Shown piece by piece: positions 7,033 to 15,570 of a DNA stretch of 38,224 nucleotides. Source of the DNA: CAIVAT01 sp964455285. Its GTDB lineage: Bacteria > Bacteroidota > Bacteroidia > Bacteroidales > FEN-979. How positions within the stretch are numbered: position 1 is the stretch's first letter; each line of letters opens with the position of its first letter. The position numbers and the translations under genes are program-made. A model generated the notes under the pieces. That model was not told where the DNA came from and ran no database searches. It saw only the letters and a program-made list of their open reading frames with translations. The DNA lies in assembly GCA_964455285.1 (NCBI GenBank), contig CAYVVG010000035.1:1-38224 (forward strand), in the 5' to 3' direction.

Positions 7033-7908
7033 ATGGCCGCAGCCAACACGGAATCCTGCCTGATCCGCCGCGGGGATGCGGTGTGGAACCTATACCAGGG
7101 CACCCTGATCCCTGCCGTTCCCCCGCATGTTCCGGTGGACCTGCCGGAAGGAGAGGCGCGCCGGCTGATCCGGGAGCACCGGCCCTATTTCGTACGGTGG
7201 ACAACCGGGTGGGACTGCGGTGAGGAGACCGGTTTCTGGTATGTCATCAAAGATACGCCCGAGGACCCCGACGACTATCCACCGAAGGTCCGGAGCACAC
7301 TCCGCAGGGGCCTGGCGCGTTTCCATGCCCGGATCATCGATGGCGGTTTTCTGAAAAATTCGGGATACCCCGTATATCTCCGGGCCTTCGAAAGATACCG
7401 GTCACATCCAAAGCCCTTTACCGAAGAGGAATTCCGCGATCAGATCGACCGCTTGTTCCGGTTTGGCGAATGGGAGTTCTGGGGTGTGTTTGAAACGGAG
7501 TCGGGCGCCCTGGCGGGGTACTCGATGAACTGGATCTACGACCGGTCGTGCGAATACAAGAGCATCAAGCTCGACCCCCGGTACATGCACGATTCGAGCG
7601 GCTACGTGCTGATCAGCGGCATGAACCGGCACTACCTCAACGGGCTCGGGTTCCGCTATGTCAACGACGGGTCGCGCAGCCTGCAGCACGATTCGGGCAT
7701 CCAGGATTTCCTCGAAAAGAAGTTCCGTTTCCGCAGGGCGTATTGCCGGCTGCACATCCGGTACAGGCCCCTGGTTGCGGTGGCCGTCGCCATGCTCTTC
7801 CCCTTCCGGCGACCTATTTTTGCCTCCGGTCACCCGTTTTTCAGGAAAATCGGCGTGTTGCTGAGGCACGAGGAGATCGTGCGGGGCCATCTCCCGTCTC
7901 ACCCGTGA
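7033..7908 (+). CDS. GNAT-like acyltransferase family protein of a polysaccharide locus
   Basis: The 291-residue protein has no signal peptide or clear membrane segment. Residues about 120-235 look like the core of an acetyltransferase-type fold. A segment WEFWGVFETESGALAGYSM is followed by KSIKLDPRYM, then by a stretch with the pattern YLNGLGFRYVNDGSRSL and FLEKKFRFRRAYCRLHI. These resemble the GNAT and FemAB-like transferases found beside glycosyltransferases in Bacteroidota capsule and O-antigen loci, which acylate sugars or add amino acids. I cannot name the substrate. It diverges from the glycosyltransferase pair across a 50-bp region. A GGAGG lies only one base before ATG 7033, too close for normal ribosome binding. 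It converges on the M16 peptidase gene with a 9-bp gap. Confidence 0.55.
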   Translation: MAAANTESCLIRRGDAVWNLYQGTLIPAVPPHVPVDLPEGEARRLIREHRPYFVRWTTGWDCGEETGFWYVIKDTPEDPDDYPPKVRSTLRRGLARFHARIIDGGFLKNSGYPVYLRAFERYRSHPKPFTEEEFRDQIDRLFRFGEWEFWGVFETESGALAGYSMNWIYDRSCEYKSIKLDPRYMHDSSGYVLISGMNRHYLNGLGFRYVNDGSRSLQHDSGIQDFLEKKFRFRRAYCRLHIRYRPLVAVAVAMLFPFRRPIFASGHPFFRKIGVLLRHEEIVRGHLPSHP

Positions 7909-7917
7909 GCAGCGCCG

Positions 7918-10749
7918 TCAGAACACCGGCTTCACCGCCACCGGTTTCCCGAAGCCGATCTTTTCGAGCGGTTTCATCTGCGTGGCGGCATCGCCGACCA
8001 CCACCCAGTACATCCGGCCGGGGTCGATGTATTTCCCGGTGATCGCTTTGTGGTCGGCTACCGTCATAGCCCGCATCACCGCCTCCTCCTGCTTCACGTA
8101 GTCGTCGGGGAAACCGTATTTCGACATGGTGGCAAGCATCGACACGCGCGAGCCGTTGGTCTCGAAACGGAGGGCGTTCGAAAGGATCATGCAGTTCTTC
8201 GTGAACCGGAGATCCTCTTCCGAGATTCCGTTGCGGTATTTTTCCATCTCGTCGCGGAAGATCTTCACCGTTTCGAAGGTGGCATCGGACCTGACACTGG
8301 TGGCCGCCATGAAAGGCGCCTTCGTCTTCATCTCCTGGAAATAGCTGGAGGCCCCGTAGGTAAATCCCTTCTCCTCGCGGAGGATCTGGTTGAAGATGCT
8401 GGTGAAGGCTCCTCCCAGCCGGTAGTTGATGAAGTCGGCTTTCACGAAGTCGGGATCGGCGCGGGAAAGGGCCAGGTAGCCCAGATAGACGACCGACTGT
8501 CGCGACCCGGGGATGTCGATGAAGCAGATCTGCGCTTTTTCGGGGTTGGGCGGGGCGACGTAGGCTTTTTTCCCGACCTCTTTTGCCTTCCAGCCGGTTT
8601 CGAGCATTTTGAGGGCTTCCAGTGCCTGTTCTTTCGAGATGTTCCCGGCAATGTGGAGCCTGCATTCGGAGGGCGAGAAGTTGTTTTCGTAGTATCGTTT
8701 CAGATCATCGATGGTGATCCTGTCGACCGACGCCAGGGTTCCTTTGGCATGGTACCCGAAGATGTGGTCTTTGCCGTAAAGCAGGGAGCTGAACCCGAGC
8801 CGGGCCACGCTGCGCGGGTCGGCCTGTGACTGGATGAGTTCATTCTTCGCGCGGATGCGGGCCATGGAGAATTCGGCGGAATCCCACCGGGGTTCGAGCA
8901 TGAACTCCCTGATCAACCCGAGGGTTTTGGCAAAATTCCGGGAAAGGGCGCTGGCGCCGACCGAGATCTCTTCGCGGGAGGCGGATACGTTGATGGCGGA
9001 GCCGAGCAGCCGGATCTCCTCTTCGAACTCTTCGGGGGTTTTGTTTTTCGATCCCTGGGGCAGGACAGCGGCAACCAGGCTGGCCACGCCCGGGAGCGCG
9101 ATGTCATCCTGCGATATCCCGCCGTCGAGCGACAGGTTGATCTCCACCAGCGGCACTTCCCTGTTTTCGACGCCCGACACCCGGATCCCGTTGGCCAGTG
9201 TCGCTTTCCAAACTGTGGGAACCGTTACTCCCGGCGCGGAGCCCGCGGGAGGCTCGAGGGTGCGGTCGATGGCCGATGGGGTCTTTCCCATGGCTTCGGC
9301 CACCGTGCTGTCGATCTGCACCTGACTCGCCGCGTTGATGTCCTCCTCCTTCACGCCGGCCGGCACCGACTGCACGGCCATCATATCAGGTTGTCCTTTC
9401 GGGATAAAGCTGGTCACCACATGCGGCCGGCCCTTGATATATTTCTCGTACACCCTCTTCACGTCATCGAGGGTCACCGCCTTGATGTTCTCGATATCCT
9501 TTTCGATGTATCCCGGGTCGTTGAGGAAGGTGTTGTAAAATGCCAGCTGCAGCGACTTGTAGAATACGCTTTCGATGCGGTTGTAGAAATCGCGCTCGCT
9601 GGAGGCTTTTACCCGCTCGATGTCCTTTTCGGTGATCCCCTCCTTTTCAAAGCGCGCAAATCCCTCATTCACAGCATCTTCAAGTTCCTTCAGGGTTTTC
9701 CCTTCGTTGGCCCGGGCCTTGATGGTGAACTCCCCTGCCAGTTCGCCCGAACTGTTCCAGGCATCGACCTGCGAGGTCAGCCCTTTTTCCTTCACCATTA
9801 CTTTATACAACGGCGCTTTTTTCCCATCGGCCAGGATGCTGGCGAGGAAATCGAGCGCATAGGCCTCTTTCTGGTACGCCTGCGGCACCGGCCATACCAG
9901 GGTCAGCTCCGGTACGGTGGCGAAATTGTCCTCGTGGTATAGTTTCACCGTTTTTTCCAGCACGGGGACCATCGCGGTACGCGCCGGAACATCCCCATGC
10001 GACTTGATCTCGCCGAAATATTTATTGATCAGTGTTTTAACCGAATCCGGATCAAAATCTCCGGCGAGCACCAGGGTGGCGTTATTGGGGCCGTAGAACT
10101 GCCCGTAATAGTTTTTCACGTCGTCGAGGGTGGCGTTTTTCAGGTCCTCCATCTCCCCGATCACCTCCCAGCTGTAAGGATGGCCCTGGGGATAGAGGTT
10201 TTTGCTGATGACATAGTCGGTGAACCCGTAGGGCGAGTTGTCCTCGCCCTGCCGTTTTTCGTTCTGGACCACATTCTGCTGGATGGCCATCATTTGACGG
10301 TTGACCGAATTGATGAAGAACCCCATGCGGTCGGATTCGAGCCAGAGGATCTTTTCGAGCCCGTTGCGGGGGAACATTTCGAAATAGGTGGTCACATCGC
10401 GGTTGGTGAACCCGTTGTTTGTCCCGCCCAGCCCTTCGATGATCTGGTCGAACTTCCCCCGTGGGACGTTTTCGGAGCCTCCGAACAGGAGGTGTTCAAA
10501 AAGGTGGGCGAAACCGGTCTTCCCGGGAACTTCCCGGCTCGATCCCACATGGTACATGATGGCGTAAGAGATCATGGGGTCGGAATGGTCGGCGTGCAAA
10601 ATGACCTGTAACCCGTTCGGCATCACGTATTTCTCGTAGCTGATTTTCAGCTTTTCGTTGTCCTGCGTGCGGTTACATGAGAGGCTGACCAGCAGGACCG
10701 GGATCAGCAGCAAACCTGTTATCCGGCAATAGAACAGTTTTATTTTCAT
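7918..10749 (-). CDS. M16 family zinc metallopeptidase lipoprotein, double domain
   Basis: The 943-residue protein has a lipoprotein signal peptide ending LLVSLSC (Cys25), placing it in the periplasm or at an outer membrane leaflet. The first M16 module (about 40-480) has the inverted zinc motif HLFEH (His82, Glu85, His86) and the distal ligand Glu164 in NVVQNEKRQ, 78 residues later as expected. The second module (about 515-930) keeps the fold motifs, including a segment beginning NGIRVSGVENREVPLVEI, but lacks HxxEH. It should therefore be the inactive half that closes the chamber, as in pitrilysin-type enzymes. Such proteases degrade peptides, often after import or secretion. It is co-transcribed with the gene at 10754 (4-bp gap). 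Length is normal for the two-domain family. Confidence 0.93.
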   Translation of the reverse strand: MKIKLFYCRITGLLLIPVLLVSLSCNRTQDNEKLKISYEKYVMPNGLQVILHADHSDPMISYAIMYHVGSSREVPGKTGFAHLFEHLLFGGSENVPRGKFDQIIEGLGGTNNGFTNRDVTTYFEMFPRNGLEKILWLESDRMGFFINSVNRQMMAIQQNVVQNEKRQGEDNSPYGFTDYVISKNLYPQGHPYSWEVIGEMEDLKNATLDDVKNYYGQFYGPNNATLVLAGDFDPDSVKTLINKYFGEIKSHGDVPARTAMVPVLEKTVKLYHEDNFATVPELTLVWPVPQAYQKEAYALDFLASILADGKKAPLYKVMVKEKGLTSQVDAWNSSGELAGEFTIKARANEGKTLKELEDAVNEGFARFEKEGITEKDIERVKASSERDFYNRIESVFYKSLQLAFYNTFLNDPGYIEKDIENIKAVTLDDVKRVYEKYIKGRPHVVTSFIPKGQPDMMAVQSVPAGVKEEDINAASQVQIDSTVAEAMGKTPSAIDRTLEPPAGSAPGVTVPTVWKATLANGIRVSGVENREVPLVEINLSLDGGISQDDIALPGVASLVAAVLPQGSKNKTPEEFEEEIRLLGSAINVSASREEISVGASALSRNFAKTLGLIREFMLEPRWDSAEFSMARIRAKNELIQSQADPRSVARLGFSSLLYGKDHIFGYHAKGTLASVDRITIDDLKRYYENNFSPSECRLHIAGNISKEQALEALKMLETGWKAKEVGKKAYVAPPNPEKAQICFIDIPGSRQSVVYLGYLALSRADPDFVKADFINYRLGGAFTSIFNQILREEKGFTYGASSYFQEMKTKAPFMAATSVRSDATFETVKIFRDEMEKYRNGISEEDLRFTKNCMILSNALRFETNGSRVSMLATMSKYGFPDDYVKQEEAVMRAMTVADHKAITGKYIDPGRMYWVVVGDAATQMKPLEKIGFGKPVAVKPVF

Positions 10750-10753
10750 GTTG

Positions 10754-11512
10754 TTACGGAGTAGGGCTGGTCAATGTATCCTGTAATCCTTTTTCCTTTT
10801 CCGCTCTTTTGGCGCATCGGTCGCACAAGTCGGTGATGTTCTTCAGTTCCCGGGCCTGAGCCACCGTGCCTTCGAAGATTTCAACCGTCCGGTCGCCTGA
10901 AATGTAGGAACAATCCGAATAGAGGTGGTAGCTCTTGCCTGATTTGGTCCAGAATACGTGGTCGACCCCGTTGTTGAGCGATTTGACCTGTTCGGTCTGT
11001 TGGGTGTATTGTTCCACGGAAGGAGGGTTTAGATCCACACCCGTGATCCCGGCGATGAGCAGGGCAACGACGGCGATTCCGCCGACCAGGCCCTTCTGTT
11101 TGCCATTCATGTCCTTGTTGGTGAAAATGAGGATCACCAGCGGCAGGAAGGCAATGACGCTGATGATCATGCCCAGCTGGTTCTGGATAAAGAACCGGAC
11201 CTTGTCATTTTCCGATGCGGGATCGAGCCGGTTGGCTTTTTTCCACATCAGCGAACCGATCACGGCAAAGATCAGGTCGGCGACGATCAGCACGATCAGC
11301 CAGGTGGTATTGACCGGCGGTTTCCGGAGCAGGATGATTGCCCCGATCTCCAGCCCGATCGCCACCACCCAGGAGATGATCGATATCAGGCGAAGGTTTC
11401 GTGCTTTTCCCTTGCTTTCATCGCTTGCCACAAATGGCTTTCCTTCCGCGGCGGCCGGTGCCGGCCCGTCGTCAATCCGGGTAATTTTCTTGGGTGTCTT
11501 GTTTTCTGCCAT
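10754..11512 (-). CDS. Four-TM membrane protein with a C-terminal Cys-rich, metal-binding-like tail
   Basis: The 252-residue protein starts at ATG 11512, which has a good GGAGG 7 bases upstream. This is a rare clear ribosome binding site in this window, and it excludes the longer frame to 11548. Four membrane segments lie at about 41-62, 70-90, 112-131 and 141-159. The tail has VFWTKSGKSYHLYSDC (Cys201) and LCDRC (Cys230, Cys233), with His196. This 'xYWTKSGxxYH-x-x-x-C ... C-x-x-C' tail recurs in bacterial membrane proteins and could bind zinc. Function unknown. It is the first gene of a two-gene operon with the M16 peptidase and has a strong promoter at 11565-11598. Confidence 0.75.
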   Translation of the reverse strand: MAENKTPKKITRIDDGPAPAAAEGKPFVASDESKGKARNLRLISIISWVVAIGLEIGAIILLRKPPVNTTWLIVLIVADLIFAVIGSLMWKKANRLDPASENDKVRFFIQNQLGMIISVIAFLPLVILIFTNKDMNGKQKGLVGGIAVVALLIAGITGVDLNPPSVEQYTQQTEQVKSLNNGVDHVFWTKSGKSYHLYSDCSYISGDRTVEIFEGTVAQARELKNITDLCDRCAKRAEKEKGLQDTLTSPTP

Positions 11513-11564
11513 GGCGTTACCTCCGTAATTAAATAAATGATAGAACAACTTTATGCGTGATTAG

Positions 11565-11598
11565 CAAATATATTACTTTTCATGTAAATTTGTTCAAA
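11565..11598 (-). promoter_or_regulatory. Promoter for the membrane protein / M16 peptidase operon
   Basis: On the minus strand TTTG (11598-11595), a 22-base spacer and TATATTTG (11572-11565) match the Bacteroidota consensus; the spacer is slightly long. The leader to ATG 11512 is about 45 bases and contains GGAGG. Confidence 0.6.
11585..11592 (+). promoter_or_regulatory. -7 box TAAATTTG for the DUF937-like gene
   Basis: This is an exact TAnnTTTG match 23 bases before ATG 11616, without a good -33 TTTG. It overlaps the divergent promoter on the other strand, so polymerase binding on the two strands should compete. Confidence 0.45.
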
Positions 11599-11615
11599 AC
11601 ATAAAAACTTACGCC

Positions 11616-12047
11616 ATGTTAGAAAATCTGATCAACCTGGTAAAGGAACATGCTTCCGATGCCATTGTAAAAAACCCGGCGATTCCTGACAAGGACAACA
11701 ATTCGGCGATTGAGACCGTAGCCGGAACGATCTTCAGCGCGATCAAGGGCCAGATGGGGTCGGGCGGACTGGAAAAGGTAACCGACTTCTTTACCGGGCA
11801 GGGAGATCCCGCCTCGAAGGAGATCACCCGGAACGCCACGACGAATGCCGCAGAAAACCTGGCTAAGAAATTCGGTATCCCACACAACCAGGCCACGGAT
11901 GCCGTTTCGAAAATGGTACCCGACATCATGAAGAGCCTGGTCAATAAAACCAACGATGCGAACGATCCGAGTTTTGATCTTAACTCGATCATCAGTTCTA
12001 TCTCTGAAAAGGGAGGATTCTTCGACAAGATTAAAAAAATGTTTTGA
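11616..12047 (+). CDS. DUF937-like small cytoplasmic protein
   Basis: The 143-residue protein is largely helical, without signal peptide or membrane segment. It starts MLENLINLVKEHASDAIVKN, and internal segments such as GTIFSAIKGQMGSGG, and the ending SEKGGFFDKIKKMF, resemble the DUF937 group, whose members are short proteins built of similar amphipathic helices around Gly-rich turns. The role of the family is unknown. It is followed after 36 bp by the zinc peptidase gene in the same direction, so the two are probably co-transcribed. Confidence 0.6.
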   Translation: MLENLINLVKEHASDAIVKNPAIPDKDNNSAIETVAGTIFSAIKGQMGSGGLEKVTDFFTGQGDPASKEITRNATTNAAENLAKKFGIPHNQATDAVSKMVPDIMKSLVNKTNDANDPSFDLNSIISSISEKGGFFDKIKKMF

Positions 12048-12083
12048 CCGGGATTAATAATTAACCATAAACATCAAGTTACC

Positions 12084-12938
12084 ATGCGCTGGAGAGGATT
12101 GCGCCAAAGCGATAACTTAGAGGACCGCCGGGGGATCGGCGGCGGTAAAATGGCCCTGGGCGGAGGTCTGGGAACGATCGTGATCATGGTCATCGTATGG
12201 CTCCTGGGCGGGAACCCGGCCCAGTTCCTGAACCTGGCCGGTGGAGATGCCGGCCAGTCCGAACAGGCAGCACAGCCGGTTCCACAGAACGACACCCTGG
12301 CCCAGTTCGTCTCGGTCGTACTGGCCGAGACCGAAGATACCTGGACCAGGATATTCCAGCAGTCGGGCCTGACTTACCATCCGCCGAAACTGGTGTTGTT
12401 CAGCAGCAGCATTGAGTCGGCCTGCGGTTACAGCAGTGCCGCCACCGGCCCGTTTTATTGTCCCGGCGACGAGAAAGTGTATATCGACCTGACCTTCTTT
12501 GAGGAGCTGGGCAACCGGTTCGGAGCGGCGGGTGACTTTGCCATGGCCTATGTGATCGCACACGAAGTAGGCCATCATGTGCAGAAGATGCTCGGCAAAC
12601 TGGAAGAGGTGAACGCCCTTCGCGGCAGAACAGACGAGACCACCTTAAACCGGACGCTGGTCCGCCTCGAACTTCAGGCCGATTACTACGCCGGGGTGTG
12701 GGCCTATCATGCCGACAAGTGGAAGAACATCCTCGAACCGGGCGATATCGAAGAGGCGATGAAAGCAGCCGGAGCAGTGGGTGACGACCGCTTGCAGAAG
12801 CAGTCGCAGGGATATGTAGTACCCGATTCATTCACCCACGGCACTTCGGACCAACGCATGCGCTGGTTCCTGAAAGGGTATCAGACCGGCGACCCGCAGG
12901 CTGCCGATCCCTTCTCGCAGCGAACGGTATCGCTCTAG
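12084..12938 (+). CDS. ypfJ: YpfJ-type neutral zinc metallopeptidase
   Basis: The 284-residue protein opens with MRWRGLRQSDNLEDRRG, the signature start of the YpfJ/KPN_02809 family (PF04228). A Gly-rich turn and one membrane segment follow (about 25-45). The outer domain carries ACGYSSAATGPFYCPGDEKV and then IAHEVGHHVQ with the HExxH zinc motif at His160, both diagnostic of the family. Further conserved parts include RLELQADYYAGVWA (the probable third zinc ligand region) and SFTHGTSDQRMRWF near the C-terminus. Length is that of the family. The protein is anchored in the inner membrane with its catalytic domain outside the cytoplasm. Substrate unknown. It is probably co-transcribed with the DUF937-like gene. 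Confidence 0.93.
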   Translation: MRWRGLRQSDNLEDRRGIGGGKMALGGGLGTIVIMVIVWLLGGNPAQFLNLAGGDAGQSEQAAQPVPQNDTLAQFVSVVLAETEDTWTRIFQQSGLTYHPPKLVLFSSSIESACGYSSAATGPFYCPGDEKVYIDLTFFEELGNRFGAAGDFAMAYVIAHEVGHHVQKMLGKLEEVNALRGRTDETTLNRTLVRLELQADYYAGVWAYHADKWKNILEPGDIEEAMKAAGAVGDDRLQKQSQGYVVPDSFTHGTSDQRMRWFLKGYQTGDPQAADPFSQRTVSL

Positions 12939-12988
12939 TCGGGGCGTCTCCGGGCGCTGATAACCCTCTTATTTCCTGAAACTTTGCG

Positions 12989-13025
12989 AAATATAACAAA
13001 TTTTGCATTGTATTTGTTATATTTG
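12989..13025 (+). promoter_or_regulatory. 13-bp perfect inverted repeat over the putative promoter of the histidine kinase
   Basis: AAATATAACAAAT (12989-13001) and ATTTGTTATATTT (13012-13024) are exact reverse complements with a 10-base spacer. A TATATTTG -7 box (13018-13025) overlaps the right arm, and ATG 13043 follows 17 bases later. The arrangement suits a dimeric repressor or activator site; a transcript hairpin is also possible. Confidence 0.6.
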
Positions 13026-13042
13026 TTACGCTATTTCGGCAG

Positions 13043-15406
13043 ATGCCTTTCCGACCCTTCCACCGTTCTCCCGGTTCCACGCTCAGCAGCAAGATCTTTC
13101 TGTCGATGATCGGGATCATCGTATTCTCACTGCTCTGCTTCAGCATATTCTGGTTCAACGAGCGGGCAAGCCGGTTCCGGTCGGAGGTTGTGCGCATGAA
13201 GAAGAACTTCTCCGAAAGCAAGATGCTGGAGATCCGGAACAAGATCCTTCAGATCAAAGATTACATCCGGTGGATCAGCCATACAGAGGATTCGGCCGTT
13301 TCCCTGGCCCTGGCCCGGCAAGCCCGCCAGCTGTCGGCGATCCTGGCCGATTCGGGGGGGTGCTCCGCATCCGACGAAACGACCCTGGCGCGGCGGGTCC
13401 TGCGGCAGCAGGGGGCGGTACGGATCCCCCTGGCCGTTTATCATCGATCCGGGCGACGGGTTTGCGAAGACCGGCAGGGATCGCTGGGTGCCGGCGGGGA
13501 GTTGCCCGCCTCGCTGCCCGAATTGGCGGAAAAGGCGGGAAAGGGAACCTTCGGGCAGCCGGGACGGGTCAGTTTCCTTCACCAACCGGGCCTCAACGGC
13601 GATGTCATTACCGGCGCCCTGATGGTCGATACGGTCGCCTGCCCGGGGTACCGGGTGGTGTTCCTGCTGCCCGCCACCTCGTTCAGGACCCTTCTGCAGC
13701 AGTTCCTGCTTGATTCCATCAGCCGGATGCGTTATGCCGTAAACGAATATGTGTTTGTCAACACCCTGCAGGGGGAGGCCCTGGTAACCCATGGCCGGTT
13801 CAACCCGAAGCCCATCCGGATCCTTTCATCCGGAGATACAGCCTGGATCAGGATTTTCAACGTACAGCGACTGTCGGCCTACCGGCCTGAAGGGATCTTT
13901 CACACCTACCGGTGGAAAAAACTCTCCTCCGACACCCTGTCGGTCAAAACCTCTTACTTCAGTTGCCTTCACGAATGGCAATGGATCATCGGCACCGGTT
14001 TTTACGAAGACGACATTCATTCGGTCATCGCCAGGCAGCGTGATGAGCTGCGCAGGCATTACCGGTACGATGTGCTCAACATGCTGCTCTATCTGCTCGC
14101 GTTCTCGCTGCTTTCGTACATCCTTGTGTTGTTTATCTCCCGCCGGCTGCGCAGGAACATCGCCCTGTTCACCTCTTTTTTCCGGAAGTCGGCCGAAGAG
14201 AGCGTGCTGATCGATGTGCAACAGGTGAGTTATGGCGAATTCCGGATCCTGGCGGAGGCCGCCAACCGGATGGTTCAGCAGCGGGAAGAGATCGCGAAAG
14301 CCCTGAGGGCGAGTGAAGCGCACTACCGGTACCTGTTCGAGAAAAACCCGGCGCCCATGCTGATCTACGAGCTGGGAAGCCTCCGCCTGCTGGCGATCAA
14401 CGACGCATTCACCAACCATTATGGCTATACGGCAGAGGATGTCACCACCATGGACCTGACGGATCTTTACCCGGCCGACGAAAAGGAACCGATCGCCCGG
14501 CTCACCGCCCGGCTCACCGGTCACGCCTATGCCGGAGAATGGCATCACATCCGCAAGGACGGAAGCGTGATCACGATCGAAGCCCATTCGCATGACATCT
14601 CGTTCGAAGGACGGCCCGGCCGTGTGGCCGTCCTCTCCGATATCACCCAGCGGAAAAAAGACGAAGCGGAGATCCAGAAACTCAACCAGGAGCTGGAATA
14701 CCGTGTCAGAAACTGCACCTTGCAGCTGGAGGCGACCAACCGCGAACTGGAATCGTTCAGCTATTCCGTGTCTCACGACCTCCGGGCTCCCCTTCGGGCC
14801 ATCCAGGGCTTCGCCAGCATCCTGGAAGAGGATTACCGGGAGACCCTCGACGAGGAGGGCCGGCGGCTGTTCGACTCCATCATCCAGAACACCCTCCACA
14901 TGAACCGCCTGATCGACGGATTGCTGGCTTTGTCGAGGATCGGGAAGGAGGAGCTGAAGTGTACCCGGATCGATATGGCGGTCATGGCGGTTTCGGTCTA
15001 CGGGGAGCTGACGGCCGGCGCTGACCTGGCGCGCATCCGGTTCCTGGTAGCGCCACTCCCCCCGGCCACCGGCGACCCCGTGCTGATCCGCCAGGTGTGG
15101 ACCAATTTACTGTCCAATGCCCTGAAATATTCCTCGCGGCGGGAGGAGCCGGTGATCGACATCGGTTTCCGGCTCGCAGGCGACACGGCCGAATATTTTA
15201 TTCGCGACAACGGTGTCGGGTTCGACAGCGCCGCAGCCGGGAATTTGTTCCGGGTTTTTCAACGGTTTCACAGCACCCGTGAATACGAAGGCACCGGGAT
15301 CGGCCTGGCCACGGTCGACCGGATCATCCGGCGGCATGGTGGCCGGGTATGGGCCGAGTCGGAGCCCGGCAAGGGGGCGACTTTCTTTTTCACCCTGCAG
15401 GGATGA
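13043..15406 (+). CDS. Membrane-bound hybrid-free sensor histidine kinase, Cache-PAS
   Basis: The 787-residue protein has a first membrane segment (about 18-40), a periplasmic Cache-type domain (about 45-340; its typical ending is HEWQWIIGTGFYEDDI), a second membrane segment (about 345-367), a short HAMP-like linker and a PAS domain (about 425-540, with YRYLFEKNPAPMLIYE and ITQRKKDEAEIQKLNQELE). The kinase core follows: the H-box SYSVSHDLRAPLRAIQGFA, with the phosphorylated His near residue 578, the N-box QVWTNLLSNALKYS, and G-boxes RDNGVGFD and GTGIGLATVDRIIRRHGG. There is no receiver domain and no response regulator gene beside it, so its partner is elsewhere. The Cache domain implies sensing of a small extracellular ligand. 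The start fits the inverted repeat and promoter just upstream. Confidence 0.93.
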   Translation: MPFRPFHRSPGSTLSSKIFLSMIGIIVFSLLCFSIFWFNERASRFRSEVVRMKKNFSESKMLEIRNKILQIKDYIRWISHTEDSAVSLALARQARQLSAILADSGGCSASDETTLARRVLRQQGAVRIPLAVYHRSGRRVCEDRQGSLGAGGELPASLPELAEKAGKGTFGQPGRVSFLHQPGLNGDVITGALMVDTVACPGYRVVFLLPATSFRTLLQQFLLDSISRMRYAVNEYVFVNTLQGEALVTHGRFNPKPIRILSSGDTAWIRIFNVQRLSAYRPEGIFHTYRWKKLSSDTLSVKTSYFSCLHEWQWIIGTGFYEDDIHSVIARQRDELRRHYRYDVLNMLLYLLAFSLLSYILVLFISRRLRRNIALFTSFFRKSAEESVLIDVQQVSYGEFRILAEAANRMVQQREEIAKALRASEAHYRYLFEKNPAPMLIYELGSLRLLAINDAFTNHYGYTAEDVTTMDLTDLYPADEKEPIARLTARLTGHAYAGEWHHIRKDGSVITIEAHSHDISFEGRPGRVAVLSDITQRKKDEAEIQKLNQELEYRVRNCTLQLEATNRELESFSYSVSHDLRAPLRAIQGFASILEEDYRETLDEEGRRLFDSIIQNTLHMNRLIDGLLALSRIGKEELKCTRIDMAVMAVSVYGELTAGADLARIRFLVAPLPPATGDPVLIRQVWTNLLSNALKYSSRREEPVIDIGFRLAGDTAEYFIRDNGVGFDSAAAGNLFRVFQRFHSTREYEGTGIGLATVDRIIRRHGGRVWAESEPGKGATFFFTLQG

Positions 15407-15494
15407 TTCCCTTCCCATTCCCGGATTGAAACCATTCCCCCCCTTTTTTACCAGCCATTTCTCCATTATTCATTCTGCTGATATCCTGACCTCT

Positions 15495-15512
15495 GCATAA
15501 AATATTTTATGC
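15495..15512. promoter_or_regulatory. 18-bp perfect palindrome upstream of the surface-protein operon
   Basis: GCATAAAATATTTTATGC is its own reverse complement, 58 bases before ATG 15571. Between it and the gene lies TATATTTA (15542-15549), one base off the -7 consensus. The site could be an operator for the operon. The surrounding 164-base gap after the kinase holds no gene and no clear terminator. Confidence 0.55.
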
Positions 15513-15570
15513 TGATACTACATTTCTTCAGAATTTCGGGTTATATTTACGAGACCCTAATTTCACCAAT

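Noticed and set aside
13043..15406. Complete two-component system
   Set aside because: No receiver domain or response regulator gene lies in or next to this gene.
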